Positions 22,320 to 33,494 of a stretch of 64,000 bases of DNA are shown here, piece after piece. This DNA is from Bathymodiolus brooksi. Its lineage: Eukaryota > Mollusca > Bivalvia > Mytilida > Modiolidae. Where the stretch lies: the NCBI GenBank assembly GCA_963680875.1, contig OY804583.1:34833331-34897330 (forward strand). Reading direction: 5' to 3'. How positions within the stretch are numbered: the stretch's first letter is position 1; every line of letters starts with the position of its first letter. The notes under the pieces are model-generated. The model was not told where the DNA came from. It searched no databases and saw nothing but the letters and a program-made list of their open reading frames with translations. A program made the position numbers and the translations under genes.

Positions 22320-22662
22320 ATGGAGATTATACCAAGCAACAGAGGTGGTTCCAAGCTGTGTTACTAGGGGTACCTGTATACCAAACATGCTACCAGGGAG
22401 ACCAATCAGTGGTGGAAGTGTGTTAAACGGTCAAGCATAGGATGCAGAGGAAATTCTGACATGTAACAAACATGTATAAAAGGAAACAGTTAACTGTCAC
22501 TATCATTAAGCGAAAATGGAGATTATACCAAGCAACAGAGGTGGTTCCAAGCTGTGTTACCAGGGGTACCTGTATACCAAACATGCTACCAGGGAGACCA
22601 ATCACTGGTGGAAGTGTGTTAAACGGTCAAGCATAGGATGCAGAGGAAATTCTGACATGTAA
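22320..22662 (+). pseudogene. Two truncated FLYWCH gene starts, unit 3
   Basis: The first frame (22320-22466) has CAG changed to TAG at codon 16 ('ttactagggg', 22361-22370), a premature stop. The second (22516-22662) is open; it also has 'aagcgaaaatgg' where other copies have 'aaacgaaaatgg'. Confidence 0.8.
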
Positions 22663-23892
22663 CAAACATATAATAGCTGTCTATGGTGATTTCACATGCT
22701 TTTTACCTGGTGAAGATTATACCGGAAGCTTGCTAGCATGCGCACTATATTAGATATCTACGTTTTTATTAACAACTAGAGTAACGAAACGAAACATGTA
22801 ATTGTGTGAATTAATAAGTTTACGTCACAATGGTGGGTCTTCGTGAAACTTTTTTGACGAACAGGAAATAGTAAATTAACCTTATAATGTCAATTGAAAA
22901 ATTCTATTAATTTATTTTTAAAGTTACATCAGCAAATAAAAAAAATAAAATAAAAAATAAGAATTATTTATTGGAAACTAAAAAGTATAAATATAATTGA
23001 TTACTTTAAATAAAAAAAACACCACTTGTAAAATTGAATCCCGTGTGATATTTGTATGCAACTTTTGATATAATATAGTTTTGCAACGATACAACATCAT
23101 GTGATAAAATTTGCAGCAGCAGGTCTGTGGTTTTCCCCTGGTACTCCGGTTTCCTCCACCAATAAAACTGACTGCCACGATATAACTGAAATATTGTTGA
23201 AAGTGGCGCTAAACACCATAACCATAATCATAACCACACAGTTTTTAAAACCCACGCACTACAAAGTATGCGGCAGGTCGGTAGTTTTGGTACTCCGGTT
23301 TCCTCCACCAATAAAACTGATCGCCACGATATAAGTGAAATATTGTTACACCCCATAACCCTAACCTTAACCCTACGCTCTACAAAGTAAACCCAGCTAT
23401 AAATTATATCACATTAGCGTGTACACATTTTTCTGGTATTTTAATATTGTTGAACGTTTGAATTTATCATGTTTTATTTTTCAACCTAATAACAATTTAC
23501 TTCATAAGTTGACATAATTATGTTTTTAAATATTTATTTGATTATAATTTTCAGAGATATTTTACTTTTATTTATGAAGCTATTTGATCGTACAGTACAT
23601 GTTCCTATACAGTAATACACATGTGCATCTTCTTGTGGGATAACATGATGTTAAACTGAGACAGACAATATTATCGTGTAACTCTCAGAAATGGACAGCG
23701 TCAAAATAATATGTAATTTTAAGAATTTTATTTACAAGATTTTTTTTTTTTTTTTAATTTGCAGATTATATATTTTTAAGTATTTATTATATGTTTTTAA
23801 TGTAAAGACTAAATTTGTGACTATATTTATATTTTTTTCTAAATTAATTAATATCAAATCTAATTTAAATAAGTTATTTGCTTTTAGCTTAC

Positions 23893-23962
23893 CTTTTACT
23901 CTTGGTAATGCTAATGCACAAGTACAGAGGACAAACAACAAAGCTAAGGTATATAGTGTCAT
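23893..23962 (-). CDS. Signal-peptide first exon, unit 4
   Basis: Same coding sequence as units 2 and 3, donor GT at 23892-23891. A one-base difference in the intronic T-run (23740-23755) changes the frame read beyond the donor, which would not matter if the intron is removed. Confidence 0.48.
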
Positions 23963-23979
23963 AGTGGCATCAATTTACC

Positions 23980-24094
23980 AAAGTGACGACGCGATTGAAA
24001 ATCAGTGTCTTTATATACATAGTTCCATAATTGTTAAATAATAGTTTACGCCCATAATAACTGTCTAGTGAGCTACCTTTAATTTATGACGTCA
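23980..24094 (-). promoter_or_regulatory. Core promoter with CRE, unit 4
   Basis: CRE at 24087-24094; the segment distal to it has 'ctaccttt' in place of 'ctacctgt'. TATA and initiator unchanged. Confidence 0.48.
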
Positions 24095-24965
24095 CTTGTT
24101 CTTTTGATAAATTTCGAACATTTGATCACAGCTGAGCGAATTTAACTTAATTTTATGATTTGAATATATATTTAATTGGCCATGTGAAAAATAAATAAAT
24201 TAGCATCATGGCCAATGGACGTAAATTCGTAGCCATTCTAATAGTTTCCCATATCGAAGTGTCACGCACAATTTCTTTTGTTTTTAAACAACATGAAAAA
24301 TATATATATTTGTAAAGTAATAAAATAATTATTTATTTCTTAGTTAAAGTGAAAAGGGTTCGGCGCGACATCCCCTGTTTTGTTTTCACGTTTTCAAAAA
24401 TGAAATGGACCAGTTACATGTAGGTTAAAAAATATATTTCTTTACAAAATGTATATTGAACATGACAGACTTTGGGGGGGGGGAAATCAAAATGTTGATA
24501 CAGGGCTATTTTTTACTGTTCTCATTGTCGTATCTATTAATAGTTATAAACGTAGGGTAAATGATCTGAAACAATTTAAGGTACATTTCTAATTGGTGCC
24601 TTTAATTTATGAAAAAATGAGTACCCGGAGAAACCACCGACCTGTCGCAAGTCACTGACAAACTTTATCACATAATGTTGTATCGAGTACACCTCGCCAT
24701 GAACGAGGTTCGAACTCACAACATACATGTTGGAAATTATAGCCTATATTGACTATCATGTTTCTGCCCTTTGGTTTGCATGCTCCCAAAGAACTAAATT
24801 ATTTGGCTTCCCAATTTTCTACATTTGAGTGTACCTGGTGAAGATTATTCCAGAAGCGTATCTATTAATAGTTATTTTAAACGTAGGGTGAATGACATGA
24901 AACAACCCAAGGTACTTTTCTAATTGGTGTCTTTAATTTATGGGAAAAACGACTTTGATGACACA

Positions 24966-25226
24966 TTAATGCATTGCATATATCTTAGCTTTCAACTCGT
25001 TTGAGCGGTTCTCTAAAGTTCTAACCCTTGATGATACAGAAAGCATAGACTGATTTAATTCATCAATACGTTTTTCTATGTTAGTTTCCATTCTCTGCAC
25101 TCTAGTATAAATGCTAGTTTGTAGTATGATGTTTAACAGAGCATTTGAGTTAGTAGTATCATCTTGACCAGATTCAATGATGTTGCGACTCTGTGCAATC
25201 AGGTTGGACGTTTCATTCAGTAACAT
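24966..25226 (-). CDS. Coiled-coil ORF, unit 4
   Basis: Val variant, as in unit 1. Confidence 0.3.
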   Translation of the reverse strand: MLLNETSNLIAQSRNIIESGQDDTTNSNALLNIILQTSIYTRVQRMETNIEKRIDELNQSMLSVSSRVRTLENRSNELKAKIYAMH

Positions 25227-26262
25227 GTTTCTCGTTCTGGTTATCGACTGGTGAACAATAAAGTCAATGCGATTTTACTACGGGTCCAAAGTCCAATTTC
25301 ATTCAGGATGTTATGAACTGTTCACAGTGTGTTAATTGGCCCCAGGGTAAGTCAAGGCGGGTCACAATGAAAACAAAATGTCTTTCTTTGTCAAGAATTC
25401 AAAAGTTCAAAATAAAATTAGGGCGCTGGGAACTCCCAAACGTTAAAGTTCACACAAATTCTGATATTATAAAGCAAATATTCACGTTTTGCGAAAAAAG
25501 TATTTCCGAGACATAAGTATAACTATCCAAATTCCATGAAAATCTGCAGAGGGAAAACACACTTCATGTTTTCTTAATCACGTGACTGAGGCGAATTCCA
25601 AAGGTCTAAATAGGGTAGACAATATCAGCAAGAATTACCGATGCTTGATGTCTGATAGAGATTGGTCTTTTCTCTTGATCAACAACATTACTAAAATAAT
25701 GACGGGAATGTAAATCAAAGTCTTACAAAGTTTTAAACGGTAAATACTCACAGGAAACTTCATAGTTTCGCGAACACAATACACAATTTAGAAATAATTT
25801 AACGGAATACTGCAACATATATTAACTTCGAACATTTTGATGCAAGCCAAACAGTGCCTAGATCGTCAGAAAGAAATAGTCAGAAAGACTTTACCCGTAG
25901 GGTTGTAGGGGCTGGATTGGGTTATCGTTTTTAACCCCACGTTTTATCGTTGCATATATCTTTATTCTCATAAACCATGTTATTAGAAAGGTATAGAGAT
26001 ACACACCTGCTCTGTCGTTGCTTTTTTTTAGGGGAGGGGGGGTTACGCAGGTGTGTTAAGGCTGTTTCTAAGATTGCATGCAATAAAAAAGGGGGGTCAG
26101 GTATGTAATACAAATTAATGAGTAAAACATAACAATATTTGATGCATATTGCAACCATTATTTATACATGTTCGAAAGTGAAAATGTTTCAACTTTGTGC
26201 GAGTCAACGTGGATTTCTGTTGATAAAATGATATAGTCACGTGACTACAATCAGTGCCTTAA

Positions 26263-26454
26263 CTAATTTCGAAAAGTTCTAGTATTTAGAGTGAAAGTTG
26301 AATTAAAAACTGGATATTTTCTGAAAGATTTTTTGTTTTTGTTTAAGAAAAGTGCTACGAGAGCTACTATACAGCCAACAATGGAGAGTAAGACAAGATA
26401 AAACGCGGAAAATTGACGATTCCTGTTGGCCAATGGTGTAAAATTGTAAATCAT
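26263..26454 (-). CDS. Single-membrane-span ORF, unit 4
   Basis: Same product as unit 1. Confidence 0.25.
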   Translation of the reverse strand: MIYNFTPLANRNRQFSAFYLVLLSIVGCIVALVALFLNKNKKSFRKYPVFNSTFTLNTRTFRN

Positions 26455-29341
26455 CGTCTTCTGTCAAGTTTTTCATTGGTCTCGTAGCAAAATCATATAT
26501 CTTTATTATCTGCTCTTTATTAATATGTTTTCAACTGTGAATTTATTGACGCGTATATTCTAGAACTTTCATGTCGAAGTGTACGTACTCAATATTTAAT
26601 CAATTTCGAAAACAATAAAACACTCAAGTGATCCGGCGCACCGATAAAGGGAGGTAACAATATTTGTTAACTCTATCGAAGGCAAATATGAAAACAATAT
26701 AAGCGGATTAATCATAGCATTTATTTTGGAAAGATTTTGAGCAAATGTATTATGAATGGCATAACTTATGATAAATAGTTAAATAAAGAAAATTTGCTGT
26801 TTCTTACTATTTTAAATTATTTTCGACAGATTTTGGTAGCACTCAACTATTTTGTACAATCAGACTGGCGGATCATGGTACAAAACCAGGAACTGCCATA
26901 CAATGTACAACTAAAGGCTCAAGTTGTCACCGACAGAGTTCCGTCCGGGTTTTAAGTGTGATTCGTGCTGCTCAATCTTCAGTTTTCTGTGTAGTTTTTT
27001 TTTAGACCACTGTTTATCATTTTTTCCTTTTTCGATTGGCCATTGCATTGCATTCCGATAACTCTTTTGGCATCTACAAAAAAACTTTTCTTATCTGTTG
27101 ACATATTCACGCACCACTATACTATCCCAATTATCAAATTTATTTCATTGTAGTATATATGCCACATTATTTTTTGTGGGTTTATTCCATTCTAATGCAG
27201 GTAAAAACGTTATTTATAACTTTAGTTAGCTGCATGTTATTGAAATGAACAGTCAAACGATTTGAATTACAATTTCAGAAATGTTACGAAAAAATCGGGA
27301 ATTTGCATAAAACCCAGCGTTCTATACAATAAAAAAAACATAAATAAAATATAAACGTACGGACTACTGGGTTTGATGTTTAACACCACTTTCAACAAAT
27401 TTCAGTTATATCGTGGGGGTCAGTTTTATTGGTGGAGGAAAACGGTGTGCACAGAGAAAAACACGGATCTGCCACAAATCACTGGCAAACTTTATAACAT
27501 AATGTTGTATCGCCTGGGCGAGATTCGAACTCATAACGTTATTGGTGATAGGTAGTGATTGCATAGGTAGTTGTAAATCCAGCTACCAAATGATCACGTC
27601 CACGAAGGCTCCTAACGGACTACTGAGTTAAATATTGTAGGGAAGGTCAATTAAGATTTCCTTTCCTTAAACTGGATATATCATACAGATAAAGAATATT
27701 TTTTGTTGGAAAATTTTGGAAAATATTCATCAATGTGTTCCCTTTGGATTGTTTATTACAAACATAAATTTATTATTGCTATTAATTTTTTTTATCATTA
27801 GCCGTTTTTGGATTTATTTTGAATGATATGAAGTACCAACTATGTTATTTGAAAAGGTGTCTAGATCGAGATTGGAACAAAAATTCTGCTTCAGAGTGCA
27901 TTTTTTTTTCAGTTACAAAAATGTAGCATCTATATCTTTTTATAAGAGTTAAATACACCCTTTTCCCCTAATGCTAAGTAAGAAATGAAATGTGATACAC
28001 GTATACACCGTTAGGAATTTATATCCCTGTCGTTCTGTAGTCAACTGTTCAAGCGAAATGGTTTTAAGTATAAGATACAGTACTATTAAAAAAAACAGAA
28101 GCGGCCCGTATTGAATATCCCGCAATACGTACAACTTCTTTTGTTTCAATAGTAGTTTATCTACAAAGGGAACAGCGTGGTTTTTTTTTTACAATTCCCA
28201 CTATTCTGTCACGGAAATTAATCCTTTCCACGATGAAAACACGACGGAACAGGTAAACTGATATTTTTCATCCGCGGTGGTATCATCGTGGAAGGGATTA
28301 ACTTTTATTATACGTGTGTTTTTTCCACGATATAGCGTGGAAATCATCATGGAAAAGATTAATATACATGTATGTGTTTTGAACACGATATAGCGTGGAC
28401 ATCATCGTGGCAGAGATTAATATTATGTGTGGTGAACACGACATATAAATCTTTTCCACGATGATTTCCACGCTATATCGTGGAACATATTTTTAAAAGG
28501 TTTAATATGCCTAACATTAATATTTATTTGGAATGTATAAGCTTCCTAAAATTATATACACGAGAGTCTTTACGGTCTGCATTGTCATGTATGTCACAAT
28601 GAAGCGTAGAAATTAATTATGGGACAAACAGATAATTATTTGTACAGAATATATGATTTTGTTCATCATAAATGGTATTGTCATTAATTTACCGAAGTGT
28701 ATGAAAATTGAGCTTTTCAAATATAGAGTTATATTCCTTATTTTGTAAGTTTATATAAAAAGGGAAACGTTTTACGTTTTCTTGTCAATTTGGCGTAGTA
28801 TAATAGAAAAAAAATTGTAGCGGTGATCGTCGGGTGTAAGTCCATTTGAATTGGAAAGGAGACCCTTTACGTTTACACTATACCATGGAGAGAATGTAGG
28901 GAAAAAAGTCACGGAACAAAAGTCACATATATAATGTCATCTTTCAGATAATTAAAGTTTTTTGTAAAAATTATTTCAATGCCTTAATCTTTAATTTGTT
29001 TATACTGTAATTAATATATTCTTCCTGAATAGAGACCCAGTTGTTTATTTAGTACATGTATTTAATTCATAAATGACTCAAACCATAATGATTTAAATGG
29101 AAAGGGGTAATTTATAATAAGAAGCCACTTGATTGCTATTGTCATAATGTTTATACAGAGACATACATAGGTCATTTTTAATAGTTAAGAATACAATTAT
29201 GAAAGAAATTGTTGAACATCAACATATGGTGAAACCATACCTGGTGTATTCCATGCCCTAGTCAATTCAGAGCAAAATGTATGGTTTCTTTCACTTTTTG
29301 TATAAAAGGAAACAGTTAACTGTCACTATCATTAAACGAAA

Positions 29342-29684
29342 ATGGAGATTATACCAAGCAACAGAGGTGGTTCCAAGCTGTGTTACTAGGGGTACCTGTA
29401 TACCAAACATGCTACCAGGGAGACCAATCAGTGGTGGAAGTGTGTTAAACGGTCAAGCATAGGATGCAGAGGAAATTCTGACATGTAACAAACATGTATA
29501 AAAGGAAACAGTTAACTGTCACTATCATTAAACGAAAATGGAGATTATACCAAGCAACAGAGGTGGTTCCAAGCTGTGTTACCAGGGGTACCTGTATACC
29601 AAACATGCTACCAGGGAGACCAATCACTGGTGGAAGTGTGTTAAACGGTCAAGCATAGGATGCAGAGGAAATTCTGACATGTAA
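29342..29684 (+). pseudogene. Two truncated FLYWCH gene starts, unit 4
   Basis: The first frame (29342-29488) carries the same TAG at codon 16 as unit 3; the second (29538-29684) is open. Confidence 0.8.
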
Positions 29685-30914
29685 CAAACATATAATAGCT
29701 GTCTATGGTGATTTCACATGCTTTTTACCTGGTGAAGATTATACCGGAAGCTTGCTAGCATGCGCACTATATTAGATATCTACGTTTTTATTAACAACTA
29801 GAGTAACGAAACGAAACATGTAATTGTGTGAATTAATAAGTTTACGTCACAATGGTGGGTCTTCGTGAAACTTTTTTGACGAACAGGAAATAGTAAATTA
29901 ACCTTATAATGTCAATTGAAAAATTCTATTAATTTATTTTTAAAGTTACATCAGCAAATAAAAAAAATAAAATAAAAAATAAGAATTATTTATTGGAAAC
30001 TAAAAAGTATAAATATAATTGATTACTTTAAATAAAAAAAACACCACTTGTAAAATTGAATCCCGTGTGATATTTGTATGCAACTTTTGATATAATATAG
30101 TTTTGCAACGATACAACATCATGTGATAAAATTTGCAGCAGCAGGTCTGTGGTTTTCCCCTGGTACTCCGGTTTCCTCCACCAATAAAACTGACTGCCAC
30201 GATATAACTGAAATATTGTTGAAAGTGGCGCTAAACACCATAACCATAATCATAACCACACAGTTTTTAAAACCCACGCACTACAAAGTATGCGGCAGGT
30301 CGGTAGTTTTGGTACTCCGGTTTCCTCCACCAATAAAACTGATCGCCACGATATAAGTGAAATATTGTTACACCCCATAACCCTAACCTTAACCCTACGC
30401 TCTACAAAGTAAACCCAGCTATAAATTATATCACATTAGCGTGTACACATTTTTCTGGTATTTTAATATTGTTGAACGTTTGAATTTATCATGTTTTATT
30501 TTTCAACCTAATAACAATTTACTTCATAAGTTGACATAATTATGTTTTTAAATATTTATTTGATTATAATTTTCAGAGATATTTTACTTTTATTTATGAA
30601 GCTATTTGATCGTACAGTACATGTTCCTATACAGTAATACACATGTGCATCTTCTTGTGGGATAACATGATGTTAAACTGAGACAGACAATATTATCGTG
30701 TAACTCTCAGAAATGGACAGCGTCATAATAATATGTAATTTTAAGAATTTTATTTACAAGATTTTTTTTTTTTTTTTAATTTGCAGATTATATATTTTTA
30801 AGTATTTATTATATGTTTTTAATGTAAAGACTAAATTTGTGACTATATTTATATTTTTTTCTAAATTAATTAATATCAAATCTAATTTAAATAAGTTATT
30901 TGCTTTTAGCTTAC

Positions 30915-30984
30915 CTTTTACTCTTGGTAATGCTAATGCACAAGTACAGAGGACAAACAACAAAGCTAAGGTATATAGTGTCAT
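30915..30984 (-). CDS. Signal-peptide first exon, unit 5
   Basis: Same coding sequence as units 2-4; donor GT at 30914-30913. Confidence 0.48.
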
Positions 30985-31001
30985 AGTGGCATCAATTTAC
31001 C

Positions 31002-31116
31002 AAAGTGACGACGCGATTGAAAATCAGTGTCTTTATATACATAGTTCCATAATTGTTAAATAATAGTTTACGCCCATAATAACTGTCTAGTGAGCTACCT
31101 TTAATTTATGACGTCA
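31002..31116 (-). promoter_or_regulatory. Core promoter with CRE, unit 5
   Basis: CRE at 31109-31116; TATA and initiator as in unit 4. Confidence 0.48.
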
Positions 31117-32005
31117 CTTGTTCTTTTGATAAATTTCGAACATTTGATCACAGCTGAGCGAATTTAACTTAATTTTATGATTTGAATATATATTTAATTG
31201 GCCATGTGAAAAATAAATAAATTAGCATCATGGCCAATGGACGTAAATTCGTAGCCATTCTAATAGTTTCCCATATCGAAGTGTCACGCACAATTTCTTT
31301 TGTTTTTAAACAACATGAAAAATATATATATTTGTAAAGTAATAAAATAATTATTTATTTCTTAGTTAAAGTGAAAAGGGTTCGGCGCGACATCCCCTGT
31401 TTTGTTTTCACGTTTTCAAAAATGAAATGGACCAGTTACATGTAGGTTAAAAAATATATTTCTTTACAAAATGTATATTGAACATGACAGACTTTGGGGG
31501 GGGGAAATCAAAATGTTGATACAGGGCTATTTTTTACTGTTCTCATTGTCGTATCTATTAATAGTTATAAACGTAGGGTAAATGATCTGAAACAATTTAA
31601 GGTACATTTCTAATTGGTGCCTTTAATTTATGAAAAAATGAGTACCCGGAGAAACCACCGACCTGTCGCAAGTCACTGACAAACTTTATCACATAATGTT
31701 GTATCGAGTACACCTCGCCATGAACGAGGTTCGAACTCACAACATACATGTTGGAAATTATTGCACTGGTAGGTAATTATAGCCTATATTGACTATCATG
31801 TTTCTGCCCTTTGGTTTGCATGCTCCCAAAGAACTAAATTATTTGGCTTCCCAATTTTCTACATTTGAGTGTACCTGGTGAAGATTATTCCAGAAGCGTA
31901 TCTATTAATAGTTATTTTAAACGTAGGGTGAATGACATGAAACAACCCAAGGTACTTTTCTAATTGGTGTCTTTAATTTATGGGAAAAACGACTTTGATG
32001 ACACA

Positions 32006-32266
32006 TTAATGCATTGCATATATCTTAGCTTTCAACTCGTTTGAGCGGTTCTCTAAAGTTCTAACCCTTGATGATACAGAAAGCATAGACTGATTTAATT
32101 CATCAATACGTTTTTCTATGTTAGTTTCCATTCTCTGCACTCTAGTATAAATGCTAGTTTGTAGTATGATGTTTAACAGAGCATTTGAGTTAGTAGTATC
32201 ATCTTGACCAGATTCAATGATGTTGCGACTCTGTGCAATCAGGTTGGACGTTTCATTCAGTAACAT
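32006..32266 (-). CDS. Coiled-coil ORF, unit 5
   Basis: Val variant, as in units 1 and 4. Confidence 0.3.
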   Translation of the reverse strand: MLLNETSNLIAQSRNIIESGQDDTTNSNALLNIILQTSIYTRVQRMETNIEKRIDELNQSMLSVSSRVRTLENRSNELKAKIYAMH

Positions 32267-33302
32267 GTTTCTCGTTCTGGTTATCGACTGGTGAACAATA
32301 AAGTCAATGCGATTTTACTACGGGTCCAAAGTCCAATTTCATTCAGGATGTTATGAACTGTTCACAGTGTGTTAATTGGCCCCAGGGTAAGTCAAGGCGG
32401 GTCACAATGAAAACAAAATGTCTTTCTTTGTCAAGAATTCAAAAGTTCAAAATAAAATTAGGGCGCTGGGAACTCCCAAACGTTAAAGTTCACACAAATT
32501 CTGATATTATAAAGCAAATATTCACGTTTTGCGAAAAAAGTATTTCCGAGACATAAGTATAACTATCCAAATTCCATGAAAATCTGCAGAGGGAAAACAC
32601 ACTTCATGTTTTCTTAATCACGTGACTGAGGCGAATTCCAAAGGTCTAAATAGGATAGACAATATCAGCAAGAATTACCGATGCTTGATGTCTGATAGAG
32701 ATTGGTCTTTTCTCTTGATCAACAACATTACTAAAATAATGACGGGAATGTAAATCAAAGTCTTACAAAGTTTTAAACGGTAAATACTCACAGGAAACTT
32801 CATAGTTTCGCGAACACAATACACAATTTAGAAATAATTTAACGGAATACTGCAACATATATTAACTTCGAACATTTTGATGCAAGCCAAACAGTGCCTA
32901 GATCGTCAGAAAGAAATAGTCAGAAAGACTTTACCCGTAGGGTTGTAGGGGCTGGATTGGGTTATCGTTTTTAACCCCACGTTTTATCGTTGCATATATC
33001 TTTATTCTCATAAACCATGTTATTAGAAAGGTATAGAGATACACACCTGCTCTGTCGTTGCTTTTTTTTAGGGGAGGGGGGGTTACGCAGGTGTGTTAAG
33101 GCTGTTTCTAAGATTGCATGCAATAAAAAAGGGGGGTCAGGTATGTAATACAAATTAATGAGTAAAACATAACAATATTTGATGCATATTGCAACCATTA
33201 TTTATACATGTTCGAAAGTGAAAATGTTTCAACTTTGTGCGAGTCAACGTGGATTTCTGTTGATAAAATGATATAGTCACGTGACTACAATCAGTGCCTT
33301 AA

Positions 33303-33494
33303 CTAATTTCGAAAAGTTCTAGTATTTAGAGTGAAAGTTGAATTAAAAACTGGATATTTTCTGAAAGATTTTTTGTTTTTGTTTAAGAAAAGTGCTACGA
33401 GAGCTACTATACAGCCAACAATGGAGAGTAAGACAAGATAAAGCGCGGAAAATTGACGATTCCTGTTGGCCAATGGTGTAAAATTGTAAATCAT
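33303..33494 (-). CDS. Single-membrane-span ORF, unit 5
   Basis: A private change gives SALYLVLL instead of SAFYLVLL. Confidence 0.25.
   Translation of the reverse strand: MIYNFTPLANRNRQFSALYLVLLSIVGCIVALVALFLNKNKKSFRKYPVFNSTFTLNTRTFRN

Larger units (their letters stand above)
15626..22648. repeat. 7-kb unit 3 (7023 bp), mosaic
   Basis: Left ~5 kb carries unit-2 alleles; from about 21335 onward it carries unit-4/5 alleles. Private change: 'gttttgaactg' at 18289 (others 'gttatgaactg'). Internal elements: SINE pair 16078-16364, minus SINEs 17600-17701 and 20353-20594, dispersed repeat 19912-20056, hairpin 21195-21466. The G-run near 17452 has 11 G. Confidence 0.93.
22649..29670. repeat. 7-kb unit 4 (7022 bp)
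   Basis: Closest to unit 5: both have 'tattagaaagg' (25980), 'gaaggctccta' (27605) and 'ctacctttaattt' (24074). Internal elements: SINE pair 23101-23387, minus SINEs 24621-24722 and 27374-27615, dispersed repeat 26933-27077, hairpin 28217-28488. The G-run near 24474 has 10 G. Confidence 0.93.
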
